A DNA stretch of 64,000 bases from CAWHJB01 sp963698715 (GTDB taxonomy: Bacteria > Chloroflexota > Anaerolineae > Anaerolineales > UBA4823): contig CAVORW010000007.1 of assembly GCA_963698715.1 (NCBI GenBank), positions 1-64,000 on the forward strand. The letters are read 5' to 3'. The notes below the pieces were generated by a model, which ran no database searches, had not been told where the DNA came from, and saw only the letters and a list, made by a program, of their open reading frames with translations. The position numbers and the translations under genes are program-made. Below, in pieces: positions 63,674-64,000 of the stretch; position 1 is the stretch's first letter; each line of letters opens with the position of its first letter.

Positions 63674-64000
63674 GCTGGTGTCGCCCCACTCAATTCCCGA
63701 TAATCCTGATTAATCTGATCGAGTATGCTCAGCAGTTCTTCATTCGACGGAATATCCGCCATTGAATGGCCGTAATGCCCAAAGCGAGCGATCCCATCCA
63801 TATCGACCACCACCTGGGCAGGCATACGTCCCAATTTAAATAGATTAATTTCTTGCCCGTAGCGTTTCAATACACTATTCTTGGGGTCTGGTAAACCAAC
63901 AAACGGCAGGTTGTTCCTGGAAAAGTATTTTTGGAAGGCATTTGCATTTTCCGGGCCGACCACTACCAATAGGGCATCTCGATCTATAAATTCCTGATAG
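63670..64000 (-). CDS. Peroxiredoxin/thioredoxin-fold protein, partial (runs off right edge)
   Basis: The open frame continues past the right end of the window. The visible part reads YQEFIDRDALLVVVGPENAN, then LPFVGLPDPKNSVLKRYGQE and GRMPAQVVVDMDGIARFGHY, which is the C-terminal half of an AhpC/TSA-type redoxin domain. The N-terminal half, with the peroxidatic Cys, would lie outside the window. The stop overlaps the following SDR start. Confidence 0.7.
   Translation of the reverse strand, partial: YQEFIDRDALLVVVGPENANAFQKYFSRNNLPFVGLPDPKNSVLKRYGQEINLFKLGRMPAQVVVDMDGIARFGHYGHSMADIPSNEELLSILDQINQDYRELSGATPA

Noticed and set aside
1..64000. tRNA or rRNA genes
   Set aside because: I scanned the intergenic stretches for tRNA-like and rRNA-like sequence and saw none, although a dedicated search would be more reliable.

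Overview
The window looks like a chromosomal segment of a Chloroflexota bacterium, probably Anaerolineae-like. This is an inference from gene content: a transaldolase-glucose-6-phosphate isomerase fusion, C25 (gingipain-type) peptidases beside a PqqD protein, large secreted beta-sandwich proteins, and many surface-glycan glycosyltransferases. I saw no rRNA, tRNA or CRISPR array.

Layout. 1-15.4 kb is an AT-rich, decaying surface-polysaccharide locus on the minus strand. It holds a heavily frameshifted membrane glycosyltransferase-like pseudogene (1-3529), a DUF362 protein, a split MurJ-type flippase, four glycosyltransferases (one frameshifted), an FkbM methyltransferase, an IS1380-like element and an ISAzo13-type element. 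15.4-19.8 kb is an insertion-sequence graveyard, with IS1182 and IS630 fragments lying inside the remains of an older element, followed by an intact element at 18542-19832. 19.9-25.1 kb holds two divergent secreted GH-A-type glycosidase paralogues separated by an IS4-like element. 25.3-28.2 kb has an O-antigen ligase-type protein and an initiating sugar transferase. 28.3-33.5 kb has a LuxR-HTH/Kelch membrane protein, a lipoprotein, a freshly inserted ISKra4 element with a 9-bp target duplication, and a four-repeat secreted protein. 33.7-42.3 kb is a compact minus-strand operon of eight genes for glycan assembly (three GT-A, two GT-B... in detail: two GT2, two GT4, one methyltransferase, two polytopic membrane proteins), followed by a separate methyltransferase and a large secreted M23-type protein. 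57-64 kb is mostly housekeeping (ABC transporter, Tal-Pgi fusion, two short-chain dehydrogenase-type genes, a partial peroxiredoxin-like gene).

The most interesting region is 47.7-57.1 kb on the plus strand. An Hpr-kinase-like protein is followed by a 44-residue ORF that I read as a RiPP precursor (49233-49367). It has a strong ribosome-binding site, a good sigma70-like promoter and its own terminator. Its leader has a YxxP motif and a Thr at -2, and a 16-residue putative core would place Asp at position 8, as in lasso peptides. Directly downstream is an operon with a 1153-residue secreted C25 peptidase, an S26 signal-peptidase-like protein, a PqqD protein, a secreted fibronectin-like protein and a C25 lipoprotein. 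PqqD (leader recognition) and HprK-like kinases (peptide tailoring) are known partners of lasso peptides. No lasso cyclase (asparagine synthetase-like) or B2 transglutaminase-like protease is present in the window, so this may be a divergent or split peptide-modification system built around gingipain-type proteases.
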